A stretch of 64,000 nt of DNA, from positions 1 through 64,000 of the forward strand of contig CBDCWT010000037.1 of assembly GCA_965223305.1 (NCBI GenBank). The letters are read 5' to 3'. The notes beneath the pieces were generated by a model. It had not been told where the DNA came from and ran no database searches. It worked only from the letters and a program-made list of their open reading frames with translations. Source of the stretch: CBDCWT01 sp965223305. Lineage in GTDB: Bacteria; Planctomycetota; Planctomycetia; Pirellulales; Pirellulaceae. This document shows positions 29,168 through 40,040 of the stretch, piece after piece. Positions within the stretch are counted from its first letter, which is position 1. Each line of letters begins with the position of its first letter. A program made the translations under genes and the position numbers.

Positions 29168-29355
29168 ACGGCGCTCGGCTTCCGGATGCGTGATTCAATG
29201 AAGTGATACAGTGTCACTCTTGCAGTTTCCTCCAGCCCAGCTTCAGGTTCAAGACCCGTCTACCTGCCGACGTGCGATTGACACAGAGAAAACGATACGT
29301 GCTAATCGATTCCTAAGAGCGAGCGTGTGCGGGCGACCTTCGCAGGAGGTACGAC

Positions 29356-29742
29356 ATGGAAAACCAGCTGGAGAAGAACAAGCAGACGGTCATAGCGTTT
29401 TACGACTTGATGTTTAATCAGTGTAAACCAGCCGAAGCAGTGCATCTTTACGTCGGTGACACCTACAAACAGCACAATCCAGCTGTCGCAGATGGCAAAG
29501 AAGCGTTTATCGAGTACTTTGAGCGTATGGCCGCGGAGTACCCAGGAAAACGCGTGCGATTCGTGCATGTCATCGCCGAGGGCGACTACGTGGTTCTTCA
29601 TTGTCATCAGACATGGCCCGGCGAATCAGATTGGGCGGGAATCGACATCTTCCGACTTAATGACGACGGAAAGGTCGTCGAGCATTGGGACGTTTTGCAA
29701 ACTGTCCCCGGTCAGTCCGAAAACTCTAACGGGATGTTTTGA
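29356..29742 (+). CDS. NTF2-like / SnoaL-type small protein
   Basis: 128 residues with a strong AGGAGG ribosome site. Motifs: NKQTVIAFYDLMFNQCKPAE, YVGDTYKQHNPAVADGKEAF, RFVHVIAEGDYVVLHCHQTW and IDIFRLNDDGKVVEHWDVLQ. This is the cone-shaped alpha+beta fold of SnoaL-like polyketide cyclase relatives. Such proteins bind small hydrophobic ligands or catalyse isomerisations, and the substrate cannot be read from sequence. It stands alone upstream of the sigma/kinase module. Confidence 0.88.
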   Translation: MENQLEKNKQTVIAFYDLMFNQCKPAEAVHLYVGDTYKQHNPAVADGKEAFIEYFERMAAEYPGKRVRFVHVIAEGDYVVLHCHQTWPGESDWAGIDIFRLNDDGKVVEHWDVLQTVPGQSENSNGMF

Positions 29743-29933
29743 CCGGTCGCACTGCCCGTTCACAATCTGGCTCATCACTCGATCCCGACCGTTCAGCACC
29801 GGAAGTGCCGAATCGGCGTCGGGCAGTTAGACTGACGCAGATTCCGTTCTTCATCAGCGATGAGGATGACGCGCTCGGCTTGCGAATTCCCCAAACCGGT
29901 TAGACAAGGGGTACGACGTGATATGATGTTAGG

Positions 29934-30494
29934 ATGAGCGAGATCACGCAGATTCTTGAGTCAATCCACCGGGGTAACCGGGACGCTGCCCGCGACTTGC
30001 TGCCGCTGGTCTACGACGAATTGCGCGCGTTGGCGGCCGCAAAGCTATCACGCGAAAAGCCCGGTCAGACACTGCAGGCAACGGCGTTGGTGCATGAGGC
30101 CTATTTGCGTTTGGTAGGTCCCGATGGCGAGGGCAAGTTCGATCACCAGGGTCACTTCTTTGCCTCGGCCGCAGAAGCCATGCGACGCCTGCTCGTGGAA
30201 AGGGCTCGGAGACACAATGCCCGGAAGCGAGGTAGCGACTGGCGGCAAGTGGAGCTCTCGGAACAAGATCTGATCGCTGTGGGGACCCCCGACCAGATCG
30301 TCGCCGTTGACGAAGCCCTGACTCGGCTGGAACAGGAAGAACCAGCTGGATCTGAGCTAGTGAAGCTCGTTCTGTTCGGAGGTTTTTCCCTGAGCAAAGC
30401 GGCTGAGCTACTCGATATGTCACGCGCAACCGCTTATCGGCACTGGTCTTACGCCCGAGCCTGGCTTAAGACGAACCTCGTCGATGATCCCTAA
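29934..30494 (+). CDS. ECF-type sigma factor (module 1)
   Basis: 186 residues. Region 2: LLPLVYDELRALAAAKLSRE, QTLQATALVHEAYLRLV and FFASAAEAMRRLLVERARRH. Region 4: GFSLSKAAELLDMSRATAYR then HWSYARAWLK. The pattern is that of the sigma subfamily common in Planctomycetes (TIGR02999-like). The kinase-WD40 gene starts 93 bases downstream on the same strand, and this pairing recurs twice more in the window. By inference the kinase tunes this sigma factor. Note VLFGGFSL where most members have RYFAGLT-like sequence. Confidence 0.93.
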   Translation: MSEITQILESIHRGNRDAARDLLPLVYDELRALAAAKLSREKPGQTLQATALVHEAYLRLVGPDGEGKFDHQGHFFASAAEAMRRLLVERARRHNARKRGSDWRQVELSEQDLIAVGTPDQIVAVDEALTRLEQEEPAGSELVKLVLFGGFSLSKAAELLDMSRATAYRHWSYARAWLKTNLVDDP

Positions 30495-30587
30495 TTGTCG
30501 TGATCGTGGATTATTTTAGTTTCTCATGAGAATAGCGACCGGCAATTGCGCATTGCTCTATGGTGACGCAAACAAAAGGAGAAAAGA

Positions 30588-33500
30588 ATGGGCGCCGAGC
30601 AATCCGCTAAGGATATTTTTCATCGAGCGATCGAATACTACGACTTTCATCAATGGGAAGGCTTCATCATCGATGCCTGCGGCGACGACATTGCCAAACG
30701 CGAACAGGTCCGCGAACTTCTCAACGCCCACAAGCAGAGTGACAGCTTTTTCGACGAGAAAGCAGCTGCCACTGAAATGACAGTGACGGAACGACCGGGA
30801 ATGCAGGTTGGTCCGTACAAGTTGCTGCAAGAAATCGGCGAGGGCGGCTTTGGCATGGTCTACATGGCCGAACAGCAGGAGCCCGTTCGTCGCAAGGTCG
30901 CATTCAAAATCATTAAGCCTGGGATGGATACGAAACAGGTGATCGCGCGTTTTGAAGCAGAACGTCAAGCACTAGCCATGATGGATCATCCCAACATTGC
31001 CAAGGTGCTCGATGCGGGTGCGACGGAGAGTGGTCGCCCCTTTTTCGTGATGGAGTTGGTCAAGGGAGTCCCGATTACCGAGTTTTGCGACTCGAACAAG
31101 TTGTCGACTCAGGATCGCCTGGAATTGTTCATTACGGTGTGCCGGGCCGTGCAACACGCTCATCAGAAGGGCGTAATTCATCGGGACATCAAGCCATCCA
31201 ATATCATGGTGACGTTGCACGATAACAAACCCATGCCGGTGATCATCGACTTCGGCGTTTCCAAGGCGATCAGCCATCAGCTGACCGAAAAGACGTTGTT
31301 CACCGCCTACGGGCAGATGGTCGGAACACCTGCCTACATGAGTCCCGAGCAGGCGCAGATGAGCCGCATGGATATCGACACGCGTAGCGACATCTATTCA
31401 TTGGGAGTCGTCCTTTACGAACTGCTGACGGGTGGCACTCCGCTCAATGCGTCAGAACTCCGCGGAACGGCCTACGCAGAACTGCAGCGGTTGATTCGCG
31501 AGGAAGAAGCTCCCAAGCCGTCGACTCGGGTTAGCACTCTGGGAACCGCACTGGCAAAGGTTGCACAGGACCGCGGGACCGATCCGAGACGTTTGGGGCA
31601 GTTCCTACGTGGTGACTTGGACTGGATCGTCATGAAGGCGCTCGAGAAGGAACAAAGTCGTCGTTACGACAGCGCCAATGGACTGGCGAATGACATTCAG
31701 CGATTTTTGAAGGACGAGGTGGTTGAGGCGTGTCCGCCATCGTTGTCGTATCAGGTGCGAAAATTCGTTGGACGCAATCGGGGAGTGGTCGCTACTGCCT
31801 CGCTGGTGATGGCCACCGTCTTATTGGGAATCATCGGGACAACGGTAGGAATGTTGCGTGCCCGACATGATGCCGGTGTGGCTCGATCAGCGCTCCAAGA
31901 GGCTGATGACGCTCGCAAGCTGGCTGACTCGATGGCGGATGAAAAGCAACGTGAGGCCCAGCTTGCTGTAGCAGCGAAGCAGGAGGCCGATCGGCTGCAT
32001 CTAAAGGCTAACGCGCTGACTGCAAAGCAGCTGCGGATGCGAGCAGCTACGGAACGCGAACGCGGTGACATTACACTAGCTGCACTGCTTGGGGCCGAAG
32101 CTCTGCGCTATGAGTCCGCTGATCCAGATCGTGAACTAGAACAGCGACGAAGCCTGACTGCCGACATCCGGCAATGCCCACGCCCCACGCAGGTACTTCC
32201 TCATCGTGCGAAGGTCCTCGATGTTAAACAAAGCTCCGATGGCGAATGGCTGGTGACGGCCTGCGATGATGGGAGCGTGCGCATCATGGACTCCACCACA
32301 GGAGAGGTCGAACGAGAATTGCCACACGAAAATGCGGTTGATGCGGTCGCCTTTTTGCTCAATGACACGCGAATCCTCGCGCAGGAGCGAGTCGAGGACG
32401 AAGACGAACATAAGACAGCTCGACTCCATCTTTGGGATTGGCGAACGGAAAAGTTGATCGCGGTGAGCCAGTCGAAACCGCGTGACCTCGGCAGCCTCCT
32501 AGCGGGTGGGTGGAGTAGCTATTCGGTCGCACCCGACTCGCGAGCGCTACAGATCCGATCAGCTGAGGACGGCCAGGTGGTTGGCAGTCTGACCACGGAG
32601 TGGGACATCCATGGCACCACCGGTTTTGGCGAACTCGTACTGGTTCATGCGAGAAATCTTGAGCTGACGGAGGGCGACAACATCCCTCAGTTCGCACGAG
32701 TACGCGTGCTGGAGCAGCAAGTCGATCTTTGGAACCCCCAAACCGATCGCCAGTTGACCCTATTGAATGTACCGAGGCTGAAAGTAGCTAGACCACTCTC
32801 TCGAAATGATTCCAATGGGGGTTTTCGGGGCGGATTTCGCGCTCCTTCTGTCTCCCAGATTTGCAGTCCCAACCGACAATTCATTGCCCTGAGTGTCGAC
32901 AGCGATGTCTCCCTCTACAGCGCAAAGACAGGTGAGCTGGTAAGCCATTTCCAAGGCTCGCAGTTGACAGTGGATGGGCAGCCTCCTACCGGGCCTCGCC
33001 CTGGACCAAGGACTTCGATGCAAACACTATTCAGCGCGGATTCGCGGACGCTTCTGTGTAAGCTCCATCGAGATGTCGCGATCGTGGCCGCCGCTGCCGG
33101 GGAGATTCGTCATCGCGTCCGTTTGCCCGAGACGACTGAATGGCCGACCTCGCAAATCAAGGTCAGCGCGGACGGATTACACATCGCGGCACTCAATGGC
33201 CAAGGGCACGTCCAAGTATGGAACGTCGAAAGTGGCCAGGTTGTGACTCCGCCACTGGAACATGACTCTACTGTGCGACGTTTCGACTTCAGTGGCGACG
33301 CCAGATACATCCATGTTGTGGGCGGGTCCGGTTCCGTGCGAGTCTGGCAAGTTCTTACAGGAGAACCCGCAACTCCGCTGATGCGGCATGCGGGGCAGGT
33401 CACGAAAACAGGTTTCAGCCGGGATGGAAGTCACTTGATGGTTGCCGCCGGAAACAATGTCCACCTATGGCCAATTAGTATGCCACGGCACCAGACGGTA

Positions 33501-35909
33501 GTTGTTTCGCCGGAGGAAACGACTAGACGAAATGCCCGGCCGCAGCAGCAGATGGCGGTATCGGCAAGCATCAGTCCCGATGGGAAGACACTCGTTACGT
33601 TCTGGCCGCAGCGCATGACTGCCACATCCACGAATTCCAGCGGAAGCCGCGGATTGTTCCAGCAGGCAACAACGCTGGATGTATACCTCTGGAACGCTGA
33701 TACGGGAGAGCAGCTTCACGATCCCATGCAGATCAAATCACCCCCGGGGAGGTTTGCTACTTTGGCAACGCCTGTACCACCCATCTTTAGTTCAGATGGA
33801 CAGCACGTCCTGCTCGTCAGCAGCAGCTCAACCGTAATGCGGCGTGGGTCCTTGCATGTGTTAGATATCGCCACCGGCAAGGATGTGGTGATCGAACCCG
33901 ATCCGGAACGCGGCATCTGGGATTTTGGATGGGGGGCGGGAGGTTCGGTTGTGTGGACCACGGAAGACGCAGCGGACACGTTGTTTTCCCGGCTGTGGGA
34001 CGCCAAGTCAGGTGATCCGCTCGGGCCTGTTATTGAACATGAAAAGACCGGAGTCCGGCGTTCCTCTGTCCGCCGTCCTCCCGTAAGCCGTGATGGCACT
34101 CGGCTCGCGGCAGTCGAACCTGGAGAGGCGCACAAGTTTTGGATCTGCGATTTGCCCAGTGGTGAACGCTTGAGCCAAACGGTGGAGCACCCGGCCGGGC
34201 CAATTGACTACTGCTGGTTTTCCAACCACGACCAATACGTGGTATCCGCTTCCCGTGATACGGCGGGACTCAGCATTTGTGTGTGGAACGCAGACAAGGA
34301 GATGCAATTGCTGCATCGTGTCTCCGTTCCCCAAGGCCGTTTGCCCCGCGGCCTCCGGTTGCACTGCGATCCGCGTTGCCAGCGCTTTGCTGTGTCAGGC
34401 AGAGTTGGTGCACCGGCCAGCAGCGAGACGGATCGAACCGCTATCGTTGGTGACTTTGCCAGTGATACGCTGATCAGCCTGCATCACGATCGGATGGTGA
34501 CCAATATTCGGTTGAGTCCCAGCAGCAACCACGTACTCACTGATTGTATGGATGGAATCACGCGCGTCTGGAATGCAGAGAACGGCCAGCTTATTCGCGC
34601 ATTCCGAAACCCGGGCGACAGCCAGAATCCGACGCTATCCCGGTTCAGCAGCGACGGTAAACGCGTTATCGCCAAAAGGGGCACCGGTGATCTGCAAATC
34701 TGGAATGTGGCTACCGGACAGGCGCTGACTCCCGTATTGCAGAAAAAGAGCGATCCGCTTGGCAGTATCTTCTCCCCACGTTATGCAGCGTCGCTCCACT
34801 ACAACATTGCTGATAGTGGTTTAACTGATGAGGCGATGGACCGCTGCGTCATCAAAGATGGCGAGAAACTCATGGTCTACGATATCTCCGCCGATTCACG
34901 ACCGGTCGAAGAGCTGGTGAAGATGGCGCAGGTGCTCAGTGGCCGGCGCATCAACGCGCTGGGTAACGTCGAGACTTTGCCACCACAGCAGTGGCGTGTG
35001 GCATGGGACGCCTGTTCCGCATCGCTACGCGAGGGCCTGCTTCCTGCACTTCGTGGTGAACCGTGGCATGAAAAGCACATCGAGCGGAGCATGATCAATC
35101 AAAATCGTGTTACGCCCCGTTTCGCCAAGACGAACCGCAACAAACCGGTGGATTCTCTGCACACGCGACGTTGGCACCTTGACCGTCTGATTGAGTTACG
35201 GCCCGAAGATGTGGTTCTCTACAGTCAGCGTGGCGCTCTCTTGGCGGGCGTGGGGCGGTATGAGGAGGCGATCGCTGATTTCGATGCGGCCCAGCTCCTA
35301 GGTGCCAACGTGCATTTCCCGCGCGGCACGGCACTGGCTCGGCTCAAGAGATGGGAGCAAGCTGCGGAAGACTTCGAACTCGCCAATTCTAGTGGCTTTC
35401 GTACACGGTCGACAGCCGTTAAGCTTGGTCTTGCCTATCTGTCTTCGGGTCAGAGACAGAAGTACGATCAGCTGTGCGAACGGATGATTAACAAAGACAT
35501 CTCGACTCCAAATCCAATGCGGCTGGCGCTACTTGTTCCACGTGATCGAGCATACTGTGACCGTCTTGAAGAAGTGTTGGACTCCCATCGCGAAGGGCGA
35601 AGCTCTCGTGGTTTCGCTTCTGCCCAGGAGATGCTGCTGTATCGCCGCGGCGATCATGACGCTGTGTTAACTCAGGAATACGAGGAAGAGCCATCGCTCC
35701 TCAATCGACCGACGCTTCGATCTCCCTCGCTACTGATCCGAGCCATGGCTCATAAGCGGCTGAAGCATCACGACCAAGCCCGCGAGTTGCTGCAGCAGGC
35801 AGCGGAAGTCTTCGAAAGCGAATCGGAATCAGCGAGACCACTTCCCTGGCCGGAGTTGCAAATCGTGGAGTTGCTCCGCCGCGAAGCCGAAGAGTTGATC
35901 CTGCCGTGA
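30588..35909 (+). CDS. Ser/Thr protein kinase with transmembrane segment, WD40-like propellers and C-terminal TPR (module 1)
   Basis: 1773 residues. The kinase domain spans about 76-345: glycine loop GEGGFG, Lys in VAFKIIK, catalytic HRDIKPSN, DFG in IIDFGVSKA, and APE-equivalent SPE in AYMSPEQAQ. All key residues are present. One membrane segment lies at about 398-424 (GVVATASLVMATVLLGIIGT). It is followed by a charged helix and about ten degenerate WD40-like repeats (about 540-1400; for example HVQVWNVESGQVV and ITRVWNAENGQLI). TPR-like helices lie at about 1540-1770 (RYEEAIADFDAAQLL). Predicted topology is a cytoplasmic kinase with an outside propeller sensor. It belongs with the sigma gene upstream. 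Confidence 0.93.
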   Translation: MGAEQSAKDIFHRAIEYYDFHQWEGFIIDACGDDIAKREQVRELLNAHKQSDSFFDEKAAATEMTVTERPGMQVGPYKLLQEIGEGGFGMVYMAEQQEPVRRKVAFKIIKPGMDTKQVIARFEAERQALAMMDHPNIAKVLDAGATESGRPFFVMELVKGVPITEFCDSNKLSTQDRLELFITVCRAVQHAHQKGVIHRDIKPSNIMVTLHDNKPMPVIIDFGVSKAISHQLTEKTLFTAYGQMVGTPAYMSPEQAQMSRMDIDTRSDIYSLGVVLYELLTGGTPLNASELRGTAYAELQRLIREEEAPKPSTRVSTLGTALAKVAQDRGTDPRRLGQFLRGDLDWIVMKALEKEQSRRYDSANGLANDIQRFLKDEVVEACPPSLSYQVRKFVGRNRGVVATASLVMATVLLGIIGTTVGMLRARHDAGVARSALQEADDARKLADSMADEKQREAQLAVAAKQEADRLHLKANALTAKQLRMRAATERERGDITLAALLGAEALRYESADPDRELEQRRSLTADIRQCPRPTQVLPHRAKVLDVKQSSDGEWLVTACDDGSVRIMDSTTGEVERELPHENAVDAVAFLLNDTRILAQERVEDEDEHKTARLHLWDWRTEKLIAVSQSKPRDLGSLLAGGWSSYSVAPDSRALQIRSAEDGQVVGSLTTEWDIHGTTGFGELVLVHARNLELTEGDNIPQFARVRVLEQQVDLWNPQTDRQLTLLNVPRLKVARPLSRNDSNGGFRGGFRAPSVSQICSPNRQFIALSVDSDVSLYSAKTGELVSHFQGSQLTVDGQPPTGPRPGPRTSMQTLFSADSRTLLCKLHRDVAIVAAAAGEIRHRVRLPETTEWPTSQIKVSADGLHIAALNGQGHVQVWNVESGQVVTPPLEHDSTVRRFDFSGDARYIHVVGGSGSVRVWQVLTGEPATPLMRHAGQVTKTGFSRDGSHLMVAAGNNVHLWPISMPRHQTVVVSPEETTRRNARPQQQMAVSASISPDGKTLVTFWPQRMTATSTNSSGSRGLFQQATTLDVYLWNADTGEQLHDPMQIKSPPGRFATLATPVPPIFSSDGQHVLLVSSSSTVMRRGSLHVLDIATGKDVVIEPDPERGIWDFGWGAGGSVVWTTEDAADTLFSRLWDAKSGDPLGPVIEHEKTGVRRSSVRRPPVSRDGTRLAAVEPGEAHKFWICDLPSGERLSQTVEHPAGPIDYCWFSNHDQYVVSASRDTAGLSICVWNADKEMQLLHRVSVPQGRLPRGLRLHCDPRCQRFAVSGRVGAPASSETDRTAIVGDFASDTLISLHHDRMVTNIRLSPSSNHVLTDCMDGITRVWNAENGQLIRAFRNPGDSQNPTLSRFSSDGKRVIAKRGTGDLQIWNVATGQALTPVLQKKSDPLGSIFSPRYAASLHYNIADSGLTDEAMDRCVIKDGEKLMVYDISADSRPVEELVKMAQVLSGRRINALGNVETLPPQQWRVAWDACSASLREGLLPALRGEPWHEKHIERSMINQNRVTPRFAKTNRNKPVDSLHTRRWHLDRLIELRPEDVVLYSQRGALLAGVGRYEEAIADFDAAQLLGANVHFPRGTALARLKRWEQAAEDFELANSSGFRTRSTAVKLGLAYLSSGQRQKYDQLCERMINKDISTPNPMRLALLVPRDRAYCDRLEEVLDSHREGRSSRGFASAQEMLLYRRGDHDAVLTQEYEEEPSLLNRPTLRSPSLLIRAMAHKRLKHHDQARELLQQAAEVFESESESARPLPWPELQIVELLRREAEELILP

Positions 35910-36012
35910 CGTTCTGAGGTGTCCGAAACGCAACGGCGGCTCGGCAGAGACGCATAAACGGCGGATGATTGGGGTCCCGTACGTGTTTGCTCTCAAGTCC
36001 GAATCAACACGT

Positions 36013-36472
36013 TCACCGCTTTGGTACGTCGCCTAGGTTGATGATGTCGTACTTTTCGGCAAGGGCGTTCATTATCTCTTCATTCGCGAAGTCTGCTTCC
36101 GAACATCTACCGAGTTCTTCCCAGGTACTGGTCGAATCCGGACGGTTGGATGACCATCAGCATCTGGGCATTGCTTCCTGGTTTGTCGACTGCGTGTGGG
36201 ACGCCCGGTGGAATGTGAATCGCTGAGCCAGGAGATGCATCCACCCAGTCGCCATCGACGTAAAACAGGATGGAGCCTTCAAGAATGTAGAACGATTCCG
36301 CGTGGTGACGGTGCAGATGCAAACCAAGTGTGAACTCCGCAGAGAGATTATCTTCGATTAGCGAGTACGTGCCTCCAGTATCGGCTGCTGACACTTTCAC
36401 ATAGCTATGGTCGTTTGACCATTTGTAGTTTGCACCGCCGCCGGGGAGTAAGAAGCTATATCGCATGGCCAT
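36013..36472 (-). pseudogene. Cupin-domain protein, single-base frameshift near the C-terminus
   Basis: The N-terminal 115 residues form a clear cupin: LGLHLHRHHAESFYILEGSI (metal-binding HxH...E), then PPGVPHAV (final His) and MLMVIQPSGFDQYL. The frame then ends at GRTR, but dropping one G of the GGG run at 36120-36122 continues as EADFANEEIMNALAEKYDII and stops at 36013. This gives the about 150-residue length usual for the subfamily. The core barrel is complete either way, so the shorter product might still fold. Confidence 0.75.
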
Positions 36473-38410
36473 GATTTCACCCCCTACAGTGGGTGGTAGC
36501 AGCCGTCACTTCGTTGCGTCACGCAGCTCTCGTGCGACCGTCAAGTAGTAATTCCTAGCGGTTGCGTTAACCATGTTTCGAGCAAGACTGGTTAGGGGCT
36601 TCCGCCCTGACAGCAAACTACGGAGATGTATTAGCTTCGCGAGGAGCGATATGGAGTTGAAAAAAGGCTACGCCGGCAATGCTGTGCGGCTTGGCGCGAA
36701 GCTAACTACAGTTCATCGAATCATTTGTCTCGAACCTGAAGAATCTCTACGACCGACTTCGCATCCGGGTCATAGGCCCACAGAACGGCAATACCTGGCT
36801 GCTTCAGCGCCCACTGAATCCAATACTTCTGGTCGTCACGCCAGCTGATCTGTCGCGCAGGTCGGGCGAACCGGAATCCCTGCGCTAGCAACGAACCAAA
36901 AGCTGCATTAACGTTGTCTGGAGCCGATGACGCACCAGGTCCAATGGTGTGAGGCTGATCGGAGCAGATACACAGGCCCGCTGCGCTCAGCTCATCTTCG
37001 ACCAGCAGGTTCAAATCTTTGATATCGATGGCCCGCTGCAAGTCGGGATTCGTAACATCCACCTTAACAACGCTAAGCTGCTTGATCTCTTCAGTACGAT
37101 CAAAAACGATGCGTCCATTGACAACCGTTTTCAGCACAAGCGTATTGACGATGTCGTCCTCGGGAATCTCGAAAAGGTTACGGTCAAGCACAATGAAATC
37201 GGCACGCTTCCCCGATTCCAAGGATCCACTGATTTTCTCAGCTCTCGCTTGATAAGCTGCGTTTAGAGTGTAGGCCTTGATTGCTTCACCGACGGTCAGC
37301 TTGTCTTCTTCCGAACCAAGGATCTCGTCGGACCCAACCAAACTTCGGGTCACACCGGCATGCAAGTGGAGAAAAGGGTTAATACTCATCGAGGGAAAGT
37401 CCTGGGACATCGTTACCCGGATCTGCTTATCCATCATCGTCCCCATGCGCATGAGATTGCTATATCGCTCCCTCCCCAATCGCGACAGGTACTCAGGATT
37501 CGGCTGCGCCGCCTCGAGCACGTAATAGTTTGCAATCACATCGAGGTCCTTGAACCGATCGAGATCGGCATCGTCCACCAGGCACGTGTGTCCCATCGTC
37601 AGGCGCGACTCGTCGTAACCGGCCTCGCGCACCCGTTGGAAGACATTCAGAAATGAGCGATTGGCGGCATCGCCGATGGCGTGGGTGTGCATGTCAAAGC
37701 CAAGCTTGCACACCGACAAAGCGGCTTCAATACTTTTGTCCTCTGGAAGCGAGAGAATTCCGGTTTCACCCGGCTTGTCTGCATAAGGCTTGAGAAGATT
37801 CGCAGTGTGTCCCTCGAACGATCCGTCACCGTGGATTTTTAGCGTGTTCACCTTGAACATCTCGGAGTTGTATTTGGCGGCGAACTTTTTCAGACCGTCG
37901 ACCGCTCCCTGAATCTGATGCTGGCGCTGAACCATCATGCACACGGTGTAGCGTGCGGTTAGGTTGCCGTCAGCTTCCAGCTGACCGATGGCGTCGAAGA
38001 GTGGCTCCTCGTGCCCCGGAGGCTGCCCACATTCAATCAAGTGGGTGACACCGTGGCTGGCGATCAACTCGAGAACATCGGGAGCGGCTCCAAGAACCGC
38101 TTCCTTTCTAAGCCCTGCGACACCCATCATGTAATAGGCTGCGGCGGCCGTTCCCACGTAACCGTTGCGCGTGCCGTCATCGTCTTTGCCAAAGAAGTCG
38201 ATGGGCTCAGCGTCGTCAGTTACGCCACCTAATTCCAATGCTTTGGAGTTGGCCCACCCGCCGTGGCCCGTGGCCGCCATAATGAAGAAGGGCTTGTCCG
38301 GCCCCGTAATGGCATCCAGCTCCTTGCGGTGAATCTCGACGGTGCTCTCGTAAGCGCCGCCGTAGGCCATGAAGGGGCCGCTCGGGTTTTCCTGGAGATA
38401 GGCCTTCACC

Positions 38411-39683
38411 CACGACGATCGCATCTAAGTCGCTATCCAAATAGGAGTTTTTCGAGGAATTGTGTGCTCCACGCGGCTTTCTTCCGTTTGCCTTTCAAAC
38501 TTCCCTTCGAAGTGTCACGTTTGAGCAGGCTGATTACAAACTTTCGCAAAAAGCCGAAATTCTGTGTGCTATCGCCGTTGCGAAGCCGACTCGAATCTTC
38601 TCCGAATACGACATCCAGGATCCAGTGCATGCTTTCGATCGACCAATGGCCTCGGACGGACTTCGCAAATTCTTTCACCTTGGGAGCGCGGCTGCTGATG
38701 TAGTATCTGACCTCGCTTGTTTCTTTGCCGTCCGATGCCGTGGTGATGGTGATCGCCTGACCGATCGACTTCAACCCCTTCCAGCCGCGACGAAGAGTCT
38801 TCAACGATTCGGGGAGCGGAGCCACCGTATAATCACGCGATTCAAGTGTTCCTCTTGCCTTCTCAGCGGTATGGTGTTGGCGACAACCGTACTCATGGAA
38901 ATCTTCGTTTTCATGTCGTTGGAGGAAGAACTCAGCGATTGCTTCCGACAGTTTTGGCTGATTGTCCTTCACTGCCAAGACATAGTCACCGCCACTGTCG
39001 ACAATCTGCTTGGCAATCTCCTTCTGACAACCCATTGCATCGATACTGACAATGGCGCCTTTAAGTTCCAGCATTTCTAGCAACTTGGGGATCGCCGTGA
39101 TTTCATTCGACTTCGAGTCCACGGCGACTTGGCCCAGCGTCATGCCCTGCTCGGTGGCCCAAGCGCTGACTACGTGAAGCGGATTGTCACGATGTTTTGC
39201 ACCGCCAGAGCCTCGCAACGTCTTCCCGTCAATTGGGACAAACTTGGGACCGCCCGATTGGTCGTTCGCCGTCAAAGAAGAGACCCAATCGAGAAACGAC
39301 TTTTGGAACTGATCCGGTTTGATCAAGGATATGACGCGTCCGATCGTGTCATGCGACGGCACACCGTTTTTCAGTTCCACAAATCTGCGGCACCAAGCCA
39401 ATTGTGTGGTGGCGAAGCTCGCGATGTCCGAGGGTCCATCACACCCCGCAATCGTGCCAGCTACGCTAATGAACAAGATATCAATCAAGCCATGGATCCT
39501 GGTTCGCTCAATCCGTGGTTCTTCGACGTCGGAGAAATGGTCTACAAAATCAAGTGACGCTGCTAGCATGGCGGCCTCCGTGAAACGAAATCAAAATCCG
39601 TCTACAGAAACTATTCGCTGCTAGCCTTTACAAAGGCAACGCCAACGCGAATCATTAACCGTCAACTTGATGCGATCGTCGTG
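38411..39683 (-). mobile_element. ISAs1-family insertion sequence, complete
   Basis: Perfect 15-bp terminal inverted repeats CACGACGATCGCATC (38411-38425) and GATGCGATCGTCGTG (39669-39683). A 10-bp target duplication GGCCTTCACC stands at 38401-38410 and 39684-39693. Length 1273 bases. One intact transposase gene. Confidence 0.93.
38433..39569 (-). CDS. ISAs1-family transposase
   Basis: 378 residues, full length for the family. N-terminal DDE-associated domain: FSDVEEPRIERTRIHGLIDI, GCDGPSDIASFA and VPSHDTIGRVISL. Catalytic part: FVPIDGKTLRGSGG (D), AIVSIDAMGCQKEIAKQIVD (D), DYVLAVKDNQPKL, and E in GHWSIESMHWILDVVFGEDS. No frameshift, clean terminal repeats and identical target copies suggest a recent insertion that may still be active. 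Confidence 0.95.
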   Translation of the reverse strand: MLAASLDFVDHFSDVEEPRIERTRIHGLIDILFISVAGTIAGCDGPSDIASFATTQLAWCRRFVELKNGVPSHDTIGRVISLIKPDQFQKSFLDWVSSLTANDQSGGPKFVPIDGKTLRGSGGAKHRDNPLHVVSAWATEQGMTLGQVAVDSKSNEITAIPKLLEMLELKGAIVSIDAMGCQKEIAKQIVDSGGDYVLAVKDNQPKLSEAIAEFFLQRHENEDFHEYGCRQHHTAEKARGTLESRDYTVAPLPESLKTLRRGWKGLKSIGQAITITTASDGKETSEVRYYISSRAPKVKEFAKSVRGHWSIESMHWILDVVFGEDSSRLRNGDSTQNFGFLRKFVISLLKRDTSKGSLKGKRKKAAWSTQFLEKLLFG

Positions 39684-40040
39684 GGCCTTCACCTCGGCCA
39701 ACATCTTATCCTTGTCGTGCGATACCTCCTTGAAGACGAGGCCGGACTTGACAGCCATAAAGAAGATGCTGTGCTCGTGCGTCGAGATAATACCTGGCAT
39801 TACAAACTTGCCACCAAGATCTTCTACTTTCGTACCGGGGCCCATGAATCTCTTTGCGTCCGAAGCAGTGCCCACGAACGCAATTGAATCGCCCTTCACA
39901 GCGATTGCCTCGGCCCACGGCTGCGTCTCGTTGACGGTGTAGATCCGGCCTCCCGTGTAGACCTTATCGGCGGTTTCCCCACACGCGATAGAACACGCGA
40001 AAAGCGTAACTGTCGACAAGAATGCTGATAGAGGTTTCAT

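Larger units (their letters stand above)
36721..40040 (-). pseudogene. YtcJ-like amidohydrolase interrupted by an ISAs1 element
   Basis: The 5' part (39684-40040) has a signal peptide (FLSTVTLFACSIACG), then GGRIYTVNETQPWAEAIAVK and GIISTHEHS. The 3' part (36721-38400) has GHGGWANSKALELGG, MHTHAIGDAANRS, MGHTCLVDDADLDRF, SQDFPSM and GKRADFIVLDRN, then a C-terminal extension of about 80 residues. Deleting the IS and one 10-base target copy joins EVKA to YLQENPSG in frame, giving 678 residues, the right size. Before insertion it was probably an exported metal-dependent hydrolase of unknown substrate. The insertion removes the signal peptide from the catalytic part. Confidence 0.93.
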
